Shown: piece after piece, positions 48,109-58,454 of the stretch
How the letters are laid out: each line of letters starts with the position of its first letter
Numbering within the stretch: the stretch's first letter is position 1
Assembly (NCBI RefSeq): GCF_041912895.1
Contig: NZ_JAYSGI010000002.1
Location: 1-64,000 of the forward strand
Reading direction: 5' to 3'
DNA from: Pelagerythrobacter sp041912895
Lineage (GTDB): Bacteria; Pseudomonadota; Alphaproteobacteria; Sphingomonadales; Sphingomonadaceae
DNA: 64,000 nucleotides
Program-made: the position numbers and the translations under genes
The notes under the pieces: generated by a model
What the model was told of the DNA's origin: nothing
Databases searched by the model: none
What the model saw: the letters and a program-made list of their open reading frames with translations, nothing else

Positions 48109-48624
48109 ATGGATCGTTCGCAGAAAGCCGATGCGGTCGCCCAGCTCAATGCGGTCTTCAACGAGGTCGGCGTGGTGGTTGTCACCCGCAACCTCGGCCT
48201 GTCGGTGGCGCAGTCCACCGATCTGCGTTCGAAGATGCGCGAAGCCGGTGCGTCCTACAAGGTTGCGAAGAACCGCCTTGCTACGCTCGCCCTGAAAGAC
48301 ACCGCGTACGAAGGCCTCGAGGAATACCTCGCCGGCCCGACCGCGCTCGCCTGGTCGCAAGACCCGGTGGCGGCCGCCAAGGCCGCGGTGGAATTCGCCA
48401 AGACGAACGAGAAACTCGAAATCGTCGGCGGATCGATGGGCGGGCAGATGCTTGACGAAGCAGGGGTGCGGGCGCTTGCCTCGCTGCCTTCGCTCGACGA
48501 GCTTCGCGGCAAGCTGGTGGGCCTCGTCAACGCCCCGGCGACCAAGATCGCCCAGGTCGTCAACGCGCCCGCCGCAAAGCTCGCCCGCGTGTTCGGTGCC
48601 TATGGCGCCAAGGACGCGGCGTAA
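48109..48624 (+). CDS. rplJ: Ribosomal protein L10
   Basis: The 171-residue stalk-base protein has the family start MDRSQKADAVAQLNAVF and the conserved VTRNLGLSVAQSTDLRSKMREAG and YKVAKNRLATLAL segments. The C-terminal helix that binds L7/L12 dimers (APAAKLARVFGAYG) is present. ATG 48109 has a GAAGGAG ribosome site. It is followed by rplL, 69 bases away, as in nearly all bacteria. Upstream rplK-rplA, which normally precede it, are absent. Confidence 0.97.
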   Translation: MDRSQKADAVAQLNAVFNEVGVVVVTRNLGLSVAQSTDLRSKMREAGASYKVAKNRLATLALKDTAYEGLEEYLAGPTALAWSQDPVAAAKAAVEFAKTNEKLEIVGGSMGGQMLDEAGVRALASLPSLDELRGKLVGLVNAPATKIAQVVNAPAAKLARVFGAYGAKDAA

Positions 48625-48693
48625 GCGGTTTTCGCAAGATACGCGATTTTTCCGGGGCACCTGCCCCAGCCTGTTTTTTAGGAGTGATACATC

Positions 48694-49068
48694 ATGGCCG
48701 ACGTAGCCAAGCTGGTTGAAGAACTTTCGAAGCTGACCGTCCTCGAGGCGGCCGAACTCGCCAAGGCGCTGGAAGAAGAGTGGGGCGTTAGCGCCGCCGC
48801 TGCCGTCGCCGTTGCCGGCCCCGCCGCGGGCGGCGATGCCCCCGCAGCCGAAGAGAAGGACGAATTCGACGTCATCCTCACCGGCGACGGTGGCAAGAAG
48901 ATCCAGGTCATCAAGGAAGTCCGCGCCATCACCGGCCTGGGCCTGACCGAAGCCAAGGCACTGGTCGAAGGCGCGCCCAAGCCGCTCAAGGAAGGCGTGA
49001 ACAAGGCCGAGGCCGAAGAGGTCAAGGGCAAGATCGAAGCTGCCGGCGGCACCGTCGAGCTCAAGTAA
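48694..49068 (+). CDS. rplL: Ribosomal protein L7/L12
   Basis: The 124-residue stalk protein has the N-terminal dimerisation domain (VAKLVEELSKLTVLEAAELAKALEE, in part), an Ala-rich hinge (AAAAVAVAGPAAGGDAPAA) and the globular C-terminal domain with KIQVIKEVRAITGLGLTEAK and LVEGAPKPLKEGV. It recruits translational GTPases. The ribosome site is AGGAG. It is followed by a terminator and not by rpoB, which is unusual. Confidence 0.99.
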   Translation: MADVAKLVEELSKLTVLEAAELAKALEEEWGVSAAAAVAVAGPAAGGDAPAAEEKDEFDVILTGDGGKKIQVIKEVRAITGLGLTEAKALVEGAPKPLKEGVNKAEAEEVKGKIEAAGGTVELK

Positions 49069-49094
49069 GCTTCTTCTCGTTCGAGAAACACGAA

Positions 49095-49123
49095 GGGCGG
49101 TGCCGCAAGGCGCCGCCCTTTTC
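49095..49123 (+). terminator. Rho-independent terminator after rplL
   Basis: AGGGCGGTGCC and GGCGCCGCCCT form an 11-bp stem (one G-T pair) with a GCAA tetraloop, followed by TTT. It separates rplJL from the next gene. Confidence 0.9.
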
Positions 49124-49233
49124 GTTTGCCCGCCCTGCAACTGCATTCTTCAGCGTTTCCTCATCCCGTGCTCATGCCGCTCACCGCGATCCCTGAGATA
49201 GAAGATCGTCCAATTCACGATGGAGGCGATCGA

Positions 49234-49794
49234 ATGGCGGAATTCGGCGCGGGGACGGTAAGGCGGCCCTTAAACTACTGGCGGATCGGGCGCTGGAGCG
49301 CGGCTTGCGTGCTGCTGCTCGTTCCGCTGGCGATGATGCAGGTCAGCGACGAATGGCACTGGACCGCCGCCAGCTTCGTATTTGCCGGCGCGGCGATCGG
49401 CGGGACGATCCTGCTCTACGAATTCGCCGAGCGGCTGAACCACAGCCGCGCCTACCGCGCGGGCGTCGCTCTCGTGCTGCTCGCCTGCTTCCTCACCGTG
49501 TGGACGACGATCGTGCGCGACGACGGCACCGGCATGGCTTATTTCATGATCGTCATGGCGGCGGGCACGAGCGCCTTCGCCGCGCGGTTCCGGCCCGCGG
49601 GCATGGCGCGCGCCATGCTCGGCGTCGCGGCGATGCAGGCGTTGCTGGGTATCGCGGTCGCGACCGCGCCGGCAACCGCGCAGACGCCCGATGGCCCGAC
49701 GAGCGCGCTGGCCTTCGCCGCCGTGTTCACCGCGCTGTGGCTGGCCGCCGCGCTCTGCTTCCGTGCTTCAGTGAGCGCAGCGCCCGAGCACTGA
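49234..49794 (+). CDS. Hypothetical six-helix membrane protein
   Basis: The 186-residue protein shows hydrophobic segments such as AACVLLLVPLAMM, AASFVFAGAAIGGTILLYEF, GVALVLLACFLTVWTTIV, MAYFMIVMAAGTSAF, AMLGVAAMQALLGIAV and LAFAAVFTALWLAAALCF, so it is an integral membrane protein. No family signature is recognised. ATG 49234 has a GGAGG ribosome site. It stands alone between rplL and the MATE exporter gene, both on the same strand. Confidence 0.75.
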   Translation: MAEFGAGTVRRPLNYWRIGRWSAACVLLLVPLAMMQVSDEWHWTAASFVFAGAAIGGTILLYEFAERLNHSRAYRAGVALVLLACFLTVWTTIVRDDGTGMAYFMIVMAAGTSAFAARFRPAGMARAMLGVAAMQALLGIAVATAPATAQTPDGPTSALAFAAVFTALWLAAALCFRASVSAAPEH

Positions 49795-49904
49795 GGGCAT
49801 GCAAGGGTCGGTGTGTCCTGGCGGACGCTCCTGCCGGCGAAATTCGGCTGCGCCTGCGATCCCGCTTCCCGCCCCGGCGCGGCGCGCCTATCCGGGCCGG
49901 CTTT

Positions 49905-51311
49905 ATGTCCGACCCCCGCCCCTCTTCGCCCTGGCGCACCGAGATCGCCGCGACTTACCGGCTCGCGTGGCCGCTCGCGCTCGCGAATCTGCTGCAGATG
50001 CTGACCTACGCGATCGACGTGATCTTCATCGCGCGGCTGGGCGAAGCGCCGCTGGCCGCCTCGGCGATCGTGGTCGCGGTGTTCGGCGTAGTGCTGTGGG
50101 CGCTGTCCGGCCTCACCGGTGCGGTCGCGCCGCTGATCGCGGCGGAGATCGGCGCGCGCGCGCCCGCGCTGCGACCGGTGCGCCGCGCCACGCGCATGGG
50201 GCTGTGGCTGGCGGTGATCGCCGGGATCGGCGGCATGGGCCTGTGCATGCTGCTCGATCCGGTGATGCGCCTGACCGGGCAGGACGGCGAGGTCATCGCG
50301 CTCGCCAACCAGTACAACACGGTGATCGTGTGGTCGCTGGTGCCGATGCTGATCGCCAACGTGCTGCGCAATTTCGTGTCCGCGCTGGGCCGCCCGGTGT
50401 TCGCCACCGCGATCACGGGCGGCGGAATTCTGGTGAACGCGCTGGGCAACTATGCCTTCGTGTTCGGCAATCTCGGCGCGCCCGAACTGGGCCTGCGCGG
50501 CGCGGCGGTGGCGACGATCCTGACCACGCTCGTCACGATGACCGCCTATATCGTCGCGATCCGGCTCGATCCGCGGTTGCACCGCTACCGCGTGTTCGGG
50601 TTCTTCTGGCGGCCCGACTGGCGGCGAATGGCGCAGATCGCGCGCATCGGCACGCCGATCGCGCTGACGATTACGGCCGAGGCGGGCATCTTCGGCGCCG
50701 CCGCGTTCCTGATGGGCGCGATCGGCACCGCGCAGCTCGCTGCGCACACGGTGGCGCTGCAGATCGCCTCGCTGGCCTTTCAGGTGCCGTTCGGGATCGG
50801 TCAGGCGGCGACCATCCGCGTCGGCTATTTCTACGGCGCGCGCGACCGCGAAGGCGTGGGCCGCGCAGGCTGGACGGCGATCGCGATGGGCACCGGCTTC
50901 ATGATGCTGACGGCGCTGGCGATAATCCTCGCGCCCGAACTGCTGCTGGCGATCTATCTCGACCCATGGGCGCCGGAAAACGCGGTGCTGGTCGGCTTCG
51001 CGCTGCGCTATCTGGTGATCGCCGCAGCGTTCCAGCTGTTCGACGGGATGCAGGCGGTCGCCGCCGGATCGCTGCGCGGCCTGCAGGACACGCGCGTGCC
51101 GATGTGGATCGCGGTGTTCGCCTACTGGGTGCCGGGGATCGGTACGTCGCTGGTGCTCGGTTTCAAGACGCCGCTGGGCGGCCTCGGCGTATGGATCGGG
51201 CTCGCCACCGGCCTGACGTTCGCCGCCGCGCTGCTGGTGTGGCGCTGGCGGCGGCGCGACGCGCTCGGCCTCACGCCCTCTTTCTCTCAGGTCGCCCTGC
51301 TGCACGGCTGA
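49905..51311 (+). CDS. MATE family efflux transporter (NorM-like)
   Basis: The 468-residue protein has twelve hydrophobic segments in two similar bundles, starting WPLALANLLQMLTYAIDVIFIARLG, the usual MATE opening, and continuing with VFGVVLWALSGLTGAVAPLIAAEIGA and, in the second half, PFGIGQAATIRVGYFYGARDREG. It probably exports drugs or metabolites in exchange for sodium or protons. The specificity is unknown. ATG 49905 gives MSDPRPSSPWRTEI and is preferred over far upstream codons that fall in the previous gene. Confidence 0.93.
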   Translation: MSDPRPSSPWRTEIAATYRLAWPLALANLLQMLTYAIDVIFIARLGEAPLAASAIVVAVFGVVLWALSGLTGAVAPLIAAEIGARAPALRPVRRATRMGLWLAVIAGIGGMGLCMLLDPVMRLTGQDGEVIALANQYNTVIVWSLVPMLIANVLRNFVSALGRPVFATAITGGGILVNALGNYAFVFGNLGAPELGLRGAAVATILTTLVTMTAYIVAIRLDPRLHRYRVFGFFWRPDWRRMAQIARIGTPIALTITAEAGIFGAAAFLMGAIGTAQLAAHTVALQIASLAFQVPFGIGQAATIRVGYFYGARDREGVGRAGWTAIAMGTGFMMLTALAIILAPELLLAIYLDPWAPENAVLVGFALRYLVIAAAFQLFDGMQAVAAGSLRGLQDTRVPMWIAVFAYWVPGIGTSLVLGFKTPLGGLGVWIGLATGLTFAAALLVWRWRRRDALGLTPSFSQVALLHG

Positions 51312-51343
51312 TCGCAGCGAGCGGATTTTTGCGCGACGCCTGC

Positions 51344-51372
51344 TTGACTCGCCCGTCCGACATTCCCAAATG
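51344..51372 (+). promoter_or_regulatory. Possible groESL promoter
   Basis: TTGACT (51344-51349) is followed after 17 bases by CAAATG, a poor -10 box, immediately before the CIRCE element. Position fits a HrcA-controlled promoter; box quality is weak. Confidence 0.35.
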
Positions 51373-51379
51373 CCCGCCG

Positions 51380-51406
51380 CTGGCACTCTCCGCGCGGGAG
51401 TGCCAG
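51380..51406 (+). promoter_or_regulatory. CIRCE element, HrcA operator
   Basis: CTGGCACTC and GAGTGCCAG form a perfect 9-bp inverted repeat with a 9-base spacer, the classic CIRCE layout (consensus TTAGCACTC-N9-GAGTGCTAA) with G/C substitutions at the outer positions. It lies 38 bases before groES, so groESL is probably repressed by HrcA and released by heat. A hrcA gene is not in the window. Confidence 0.9.
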
Positions 51407-51444
51407 ACCGCAGTTTCATCATTCGATTACAGAAAGGTCACACC

Positions 51445-51732
51445 ATGGCATTTCGTCCGCTGCACGACCGCGTACTGGTCCGTCGCATCGAAGCCGAAGA
51501 AAAGACCGCCGGGGGCATCATCATCCCCGACAGCGCCAAGGAAAAGCCGAGCGAGGGCGAGATCGTCTCCGTCGGTTCGGGCGCGAAGGCGGAAGACGGC
51601 AAGGTCACCCCGCTCGACGTGAAGGCGGGCGACCGCGTGTTGTTCGGCAAGTGGTCGGGCACCGAGGTCAAGCTCGACGGCGAAGACCTGCTGATCATGA
51701 AGGAAAGCGACATCATGGGGATCATCGGCTGA
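51445..51732 (+). CDS. groES: Co-chaperonin GroES
   Basis: The 95-residue protein reads MAFRPLHDRVLVRRIEAEEK, with the mobile-loop region TAGGIIIPDSAKEKP, GRV-type YVLFGKWSG equivalents (DRVLFGKWSGTEVKLDG) and KESDIMGI. It caps GroEL. ATG 51445 has an AAAGG site upstream and follows the CIRCE operator. groEL lies 64 bases downstream in the same operon. Confidence 0.99.
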   Translation: MAFRPLHDRVLVRRIEAEEKTAGGIIIPDSAKEKPSEGEIVSVGSGAKAEDGKVTPLDVKAGDRVLFGKWSGTEVKLDGEDLLIMKESDIMGIIG

Positions 51733-51796
51733 TCCGCCTGATCCTGTCACGAACGCATTTCTTCAACTAACCCACAGAATTCCAGGAGAAACACCA

Positions 51797-53446
<1,650 letters not shown>

Positions 53447-53474
53447 GCTCGGCCAACCGGATCGATACACGAGA

Positions 53475-53506
53475 GGCCCGGCGGAGCGATCCGCCGGGCC
53501 TTTTGC
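53475..53506 (+). terminator. Rho-independent terminator after groEL
   Basis: AGGCCCGGCGGA and TCCGCCGGGCCT form a perfect 12-bp stem with a GCGA loop, followed by TTTGCTTTT. Confidence 0.93.
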
Positions 53507-53558
53507 TTTTCATACAGGCGCTTGTCGGGTAAACGGTGCGGGCGAGGCAGGAGAGGCG

Positions 53559-55529
53559 ATGCCGGCAGATCACGACAGTCAGCGCCGCGCGATGGTCACG
53601 CGCCAGATCCGTCACCGCGGGATCGCCGATCCGCGCATCCTCGCCGCCTTCGGCGAAGTGCCGCGCGAACGCTTCGTGCCCGCCGACCTCGCCGAGTTCG
53701 CCTACGACGACGGCCCGCTGCCGATCGGCGAGGGGCAGACGATCAGCCAGCCGTACATCGTCGCCTGCATGATCGAAGCGGTCGGGATCGAAGCGGGGGA
53801 TCGCGTGCTCGAGGTCGGCGCGGGATCGGGTTACGCCGCCGCCGTGCTGTCGCGCCTGGCCGGTCAGGTCTTCGCCATCGAACGCCACGCGATCCTCGCC
53901 CAGCAGGCGCGCGAGCGGATCGAAGCGCTCGGCTACGGCAACTGTACGGTGATCGCGGGCGATGGCATGGACGGGCTGCCGGGCGAAGCGCCGTTCGACG
54001 CGATCCTCGTCGCCGCGCGCGGGCTCGAAGTGCCCGATGCGCTCCGGCACCAACTCGCGGTCGGCGGGCGCATGGTCATCCCGATCGGCGACGAAGCGGT
54101 GCAGCAGCTACGTTGCGTGGTCCGTACAGCCGAGGATGCGTGGGACAGCCACGACATCGCGCCGGTGCGGTTCGTGCCGCTGCTGCCCGGCGCGGTGGCC
54201 GAAGACGGCGCCCGGGCGGCCACCGACCACCGGCCCGCGCGCGACCGGACGCTGCCCGAACTGATCGCCGATGCCGCCATCCCCTTGGGCGAGATCGCCG
54301 ACCCCGGCTTCGCCAGCGCTTTCGACCGCTTCGCCGATCGCCGCGTGGTCATGCTCGGCGAATGCAGCCACGGCACGTACGAATTCTATGCCGCGCGGGC
54401 CGCGATCACCCGCCATCTGGTGCAGCGGCACGGGTTCAACGTGATCGCGGTCGAAGGCGACTGGCCCGATGCCGCCGCCTACGACCGCTACATCCGCAGC
54501 AAACCGCAGCGCACCGGCGCGCCGCCGCCGTTCCAGCGCTTTCCGACGTGGATGTGGCGCAACACCGTGATTCCCGGCCTGCTGCGCGATCTCAAGGCCA
54601 TCAACGCGCACCGCGACGAGCGCGACCAAGCGGGCTTCTACGGCCTCGACATCTACAACATGTCGGGCTCGATCGAAGCGGTGCTCGCCTATCTCGACGA
54701 ACACGATCCCGACACCGCGGCGGTCGCGCGCGAGCGCTACGGCTGCCTGACCCCGTGGCAGGCCGACCCTGCGACCTACGGCCGCGCGGCGCTGCGTAGC
54801 GGCTATGCCGAATGCGAGGCGGCGGTGGTCGCGCAATGTCGCGACCTGCTCGAAACCGCGCTGGCGGAAGACGGCGATGGCTTGGGCGCGGCGATGAACG
54901 CGCGGCTGATCGCTTCGGCGGAACGCTATTACCGCGCGATGTACTATGGCGGTTCGGAGAGCTGGAACCTGCGCGACAGCCACATGGCCAAAACGCTCGA
55001 ACACCTGCTCGATGCGCGCGGGCCGCACGCGAAGGCGGTGGTCTGGGCGCACAACAGCCATATCGGCGACGCGCGCGCGACCGAGATGGGCTCGGTGCGC
55101 GGCGAGCACGATATCGGCCAACTGGCGCGCGAGAAGTGGGGCCGCGACGTAGCGCTGATCGGGTTCGGGACGCATGGCGGCACCGTCTCGGCGGCGAGCG
55201 ACTGGGACGGTGAGCGCGAGGTCAAGCGCATCGTCCCCTCGCGCCGCGACAGCTACGAGCGGCTGTGCCACGACAGCGGCGTGGCGCGCTTCCTGCTCGA
55301 CCTGACCGGCGACGGCCCGCTCGCCCGGCGGCTGGCCGAGCCGCTGCTCGAACGGTTCATCGGGGTGATCTACCGCCCCGAGAGCGAACGCTGGAGCCAC
55401 TACAGCGAAGTCGTGCTGCCCGAGCAGTTCGACGGCTACGTCTGGTTCGACGAAACCCGCGCGCTCGAGCCGCTGGAGCGGCACGAACCGAACAGCAACA
55501 TTCCCGAAACCTGGCCCTTCGGCCTCTAG
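53559..55529 (+). CDS. Fusion: protein-L-isoaspartate O-methyltransferase - erythromycin esterase-like
   Basis: The 656-residue protein joins two enzymes. Residues about 1-220 are a Pcm methyltransferase: MVTRQIRHRGIADPRILAAF, ERFVPADLAEFAYDDGPLPI and motif I VLEVGAGSGYAAAVLSRLAG, then GDGMDGLPGEAPFDAI. Residues about 235-656 resemble the erythromycin esterase/EreA-like domain: VVMLGECSHGTYEFYAARAAIT with the conserved E and H, VIAVEGDWPDAAAYDRYI, YGLDIYNMSGSI, VWAHNSHIGDARATEMG (second conserved His) and a late YRPESERWSHY. The first part repairs damaged aspartates; the second is a hydrolase of unknown substrate, and macrolide cleavage is not implied. ATG 53559 has a GGAGAGG site. The stop overlaps the stop of the next, convergent gene by CTAG. 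Confidence 0.88.
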   Translation: MPADHDSQRRAMVTRQIRHRGIADPRILAAFGEVPRERFVPADLAEFAYDDGPLPIGEGQTISQPYIVACMIEAVGIEAGDRVLEVGAGSGYAAAVLSRLAGQVFAIERHAILAQQARERIEALGYGNCTVIAGDGMDGLPGEAPFDAILVAARGLEVPDALRHQLAVGGRMVIPIGDEAVQQLRCVVRTAEDAWDSHDIAPVRFVPLLPGAVAEDGARAATDHRPARDRTLPELIADAAIPLGEIADPGFASAFDRFADRRVVMLGECSHGTYEFYAARAAITRHLVQRHGFNVIAVEGDWPDAAAYDRYIRSKPQRTGAPPPFQRFPTWMWRNTVIPGLLRDLKAINAHRDERDQAGFYGLDIYNMSGSIEAVLAYLDEHDPDTAAVARERYGCLTPWQADPATYGRAALRSGYAECEAAVVAQCRDLLETALAEDGDGLGAAMNARLIASAERYYRAMYYGGSESWNLRDSHMAKTLEHLLDARGPHAKAVVWAHNSHIGDARATEMGSVRGEHDIGQLAREKWGRDVALIGFGTHGGTVSAASDWDGEREVKRIVPSRRDSYERLCHDSGVARFLLDLTGDGPLARRLAEPLLERFIGVIYRPESERWSHYSEVVLPEQFDGYVWFDETRALEPLERHEPNSNIPETWPFGL

Positions 55530-57730
55530 CCGCCCCGGCGGCTCGCCTCCACCGCGTCGAGCGCGGCCTGCGGCCACGTCACCTGTGTCTGCGTCTGCGG
55601 GTTGAACACGCCGCCCGGATATTCCGCGGCGGTCGCCGCGGCGATCTCGGCTTCGGTCAGGAACTCGCTCGGCTCCAGCGCGAAGACGTCGAGCCCGCGG
55701 GTGATCTCGGTCGCGTAGATGCGCCCCTTGTACCAGTAGGCCGACCAGTATCCACCGGTGACGAGCTGATCCTTGTCCACCGGCCCGCGATCGAAATAGG
55801 CGATCTCCACCGGGTTTTCGGCATCGGTGAAGTCGATCACGCTGATCCCGCCCTGATACCACGCCTGCACGAAGATATCGCGCCCCGGCACCGGGATGAT
55901 CGAGCCGTTGTGCGCGACGCAGTTTTCCATGTCGGTCTGCGGCGCGGGCAGCTTGTAGAGGCTGCGGAACTCGAGCTTGTCGTCTTCGATCGCATAGATC
56001 GCGTCGGCGCCCCAGTTCATCGGATCGCCGGCCTGGCAGCGCGGTCGGCCGCCCCCACCCCATTCGTCGGTGAACAGCACCTTCGTGCCGTCGTTGTTGA
56101 AGGTGGCCGAGTGCCAATAGGCGAAGCCCTTCTCGGTCACGTCGTCGATCCGCTCGGGCTTCAAGGGGTTCGAGATGTCGAGCACGATGCCGTTGCCCGA
56201 ACAGGCGCCGGCGGCGATGTTCTTCGCCGGGAACACGGTGATGTCGTGACACTGGTTGGTGACGTTGGTGTCCTGCGTCCCCTCGCCGTGGTCGCCGCCG
56301 CGCCACAGGCCCGCGATCTGCCCGTCCTTGGCGAACACGCGCGGACGATCGACGATGCGCGCGGCCGCGGGATCCGCCACCGGGATCTCGATCACGTCGA
56401 TCGAGAACAGCGCGGTGTCGTCGCCCGGCGCATCGGTGCAACCTTCGAGCTCGTCTTCCTCGCGCACGTAGGACGTGCCCGAGTTGTAGACCACGATCCG
56501 CCGGTCGTCGGCCGAGACGATCGAGTGCGTGTGGCTGCCGCGGCAGGTCTGCACCTGCCCGACCTGCAGGGGGCGCGTGAAATCGGAGATATCGAAGATG
56601 CGGATGCCGCGGAACCGCTCGGGGCTGGTGCGCCCGTCGACGCCCTGCAGCCCGCAGTCGATCCGCCCGCGGCTGTCCTCCACGCTCATGATGAGGAGGT
56701 CGCCCACGATCGAGACGTCGCCCTGCCCGCCCGGGCAGACGGTGGAGCTGACGAGCGCGGGCACGCCGTCTTCGCCCAGCCGGTAGGCGTTGAAGCCGTG
56801 GTAGCTGCCCGCCACCAGCATATCGCCGGAGAACGCCATATCGGTGTTGGCGAACGACAGCAGCGATCCGCGTTCGCCGAACTGCGGCTTGTCCTCTTCG
56901 CCGTCCGCCTTGTCGGCATCGGCGTCCTTGCCGGCGCCTTCGGCCTCGTCCTTTTCCTTGATCGGGCGGAACTGGCCGGGGTTGGCGGGATCGAAGAAGC
57001 CGGCGGGCTTGGCCAGCGCGACGACATGGCGCAGGTTGCTGATCGCTTCGCCCGCATCGCGCAGGCCCGGCTTGAGCGCCACCCGCGGATCGGTCGAGAG
57101 CCCGGCGAGGACGCCGTTCATCCGGTCGATCTCGGCCTGCTGGTCGCTCACCACGTCGTTGGTGAATTCGAACAGCACCGGCTCGTAGGCGGTGCCGGGC
57201 TGTTCGTGCAGTTCCTCGACCATGTCGATCGCGCCCAGGTGGTGGGGGATCATCAGCTCGAGGAACATACGGTCGAACGCGGTGCCGTTCGCATCGGCGA
57301 GTTGCGCCATCTGCTCGGGCGTCGCCATCCCCTTCATCTGGTGGTCGTGATGCGCGTGGCCCATTCCGGCCATCGCCACCGGCTGGGAATGTTCGTTGAG
57401 CCAGTCGGTCATGAAGCCGATCTCGTCCTTCTGGCTGCCGTCGATCCGCCCGGCGATCGCGACGATGTCGGCGTTGTTCGTCCGGTCCGCCACCAGCGCT
57501 GCCATGTCCACCGCCTGCTGGTGATGGACGATCATGCCCTGCATGAAGGTAACGTCCGCCGGCGCGAACGAGGTGTCGGCGAGCTTCGTCGCGTCCGCGG
57601 CGCTGAGTGTCTTGGTCGCCTCCCCCGGCGCGCCGGGCTGAACGATCGGCGCATCCTGCGCGGCGAGCGTGGTCGCGGTGGCGAGCAGGCTGGCGGCGAG
57701 CGACAGGCGAGCGAAACGGCGTGCGGTCAT
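55526..57730 (-). CDS. Secreted DUF305 - LVIVD-repeat protein
   Basis: The 734-residue protein has a signal peptide (RFARLSLAASLLATATTLAAQ). Residues about 50-200 are DUF305 with two HH motifs, FMQGMIVHHQQAVDMAALV and MFLELMIPHHLGAIDMVEEL, a probable copper- or metal-binding four-helix bundle; a His-rich GMGHAHHDHQMKGM lies between. After an acidic linker (EAEGAGKDADADKADGEEDK), the rest resembles LVIVD beta-propeller repeats: GIRIFDISDFTRPLQVGQVQ, GNGIVLDISNPLKPERIDDV and GGISVIDFTDAENPVEIAYF. The protein is probably periplasmic or surface-exposed. Function is unknown. Its stop shares CTAG with the convergent Pcm-esterase gene. Confidence 0.85.
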   Translation of the reverse strand: MTARRFARLSLAASLLATATTLAAQDAPIVQPGAPGEATKTLSAADATKLADTSFAPADVTFMQGMIVHHQQAVDMAALVADRTNNADIVAIAGRIDGSQKDEIGFMTDWLNEHSQPVAMAGMGHAHHDHQMKGMATPEQMAQLADANGTAFDRMFLELMIPHHLGAIDMVEELHEQPGTAYEPVLFEFTNDVVSDQQAEIDRMNGVLAGLSTDPRVALKPGLRDAGEAISNLRHVVALAKPAGFFDPANPGQFRPIKEKDEAEGAGKDADADKADGEEDKPQFGERGSLLSFANTDMAFSGDMLVAGSYHGFNAYRLGEDGVPALVSSTVCPGGQGDVSIVGDLLIMSVEDSRGRIDCGLQGVDGRTSPERFRGIRIFDISDFTRPLQVGQVQTCRGSHTHSIVSADDRRIVVYNSGTSYVREEDELEGCTDAPGDDTALFSIDVIEIPVADPAAARIVDRPRVFAKDGQIAGLWRGGDHGEGTQDTNVTNQCHDITVFPAKNIAAGACSGNGIVLDISNPLKPERIDDVTEKGFAYWHSATFNNDGTKVLFTDEWGGGGRPRCQAGDPMNWGADAIYAIEDDKLEFRSLYKLPAPQTDMENCVAHNGSIIPVPGRDIFVQAWYQGGISVIDFTDAENPVEIAYFDRGPVDKDQLVTGGYWSAYWYKGRIYATEITRGLDVFALEPSEFLTEAEIAAATAAEYPGGVFNPQTQTQVTWPQAALDAVEASRRGG

Positions 57731-57928
57731 GATGGTGCGTCCCCTTGAAATTTTCCCGCGCGAGAAGGCACCAGTTCTGCGCGCCAAGTCAAGTCACCAC
57801 CTGTCGAGACATATGGGCGGTTCATCGGCCTCCGCGCCCCAGCAGCGACGATCGGTTGCCCGCGCGCGCAACGAAATGCGCACTGCTCCGTTGGATGAAA
57901 GCAACGAAACAACGAGGAGAAGATACAA

Positions 57929-58336
57929 ATGAAATTGCCGCACAAGGCGTACGTCGCACTGGTCGACGGAAATACTTTCGTGGTCATGCGCAACAAGGGC
58001 CAGGCATTCGAACCCGTGCTCGAGGCGGTGGAAAAGCCCGACCTCGATGCGACCAATTTCAGCGCTGGCGTGCGCCATCAGGATACGATCGGCCAGCAAC
58101 ACGGGCGTACCGATCTCAACGAACTGGCGCATGGCGCGGCGGCGGCCGAATGGCTGAATGCGAAGGCGATCGCAGGCGAAGTGGATAATGTGTTGGTGAT
58201 CGCGGACCCGAAGACGTTGGGCGAAATGCGGCGGCATTATCATAGCGAGCTGGAAAAACGGCTGGTGGGCGAGATCGCCAAGACGATGACCGGCGAAACC
58301 AGCGACCGGATCGCGGGTGCAATCGCCGCCGCTTGA
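57929..58336 (+). CDS. Host attachment family protein (PF10116-like)
   Basis: The 135-residue protein reads YVALVDGNTFVVMRNKGQAFEPVLEA, then ATNFSAGVRHQDTIGQQHGRTDLNELAHGAAAAEWLNAKA, NVLVIADPKTLGEMRRHYHSEL and LVGEIAKTMTG (all in part). This matches the family named protein required for attachment to host cells, which has an RNase H-like/eRF1-like fold. The actual role is unclear; the name comes from Agrobacterium work. A GAGGAGA ribosome site precedes ATG 57929. It is divergent from the DUF305 gene with a 198-base gap that shows no gene. Confidence 0.9.
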   Translation: MKLPHKAYVALVDGNTFVVMRNKGQAFEPVLEAVEKPDLDATNFSAGVRHQDTIGQQHGRTDLNELAHGAAAAEWLNAKAIAGEVDNVLVIADPKTLGEMRRHYHSELEKRLVGEIAKTMTGETSDRIAGAIAAA

Positions 58337-58454
58337 TACGGCAAATCCATCGCATTCACCGCTGACGAGCAACCGCTCGTCGCCAGCGGCCTTGTTCGTG
58401 CGAATCCGAAACCGTTAAGCCGTTGCAAACCTAGGGAGGGTTACAACGGCCACC

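Noticed and set aside
54108..56441. A long minus-strand frame across the Pcm-esterase gene and into the DUF305 gene.
   Set aside because: It crosses two convergent real genes in a wrong frame and shows only low-complexity shadow sequence.
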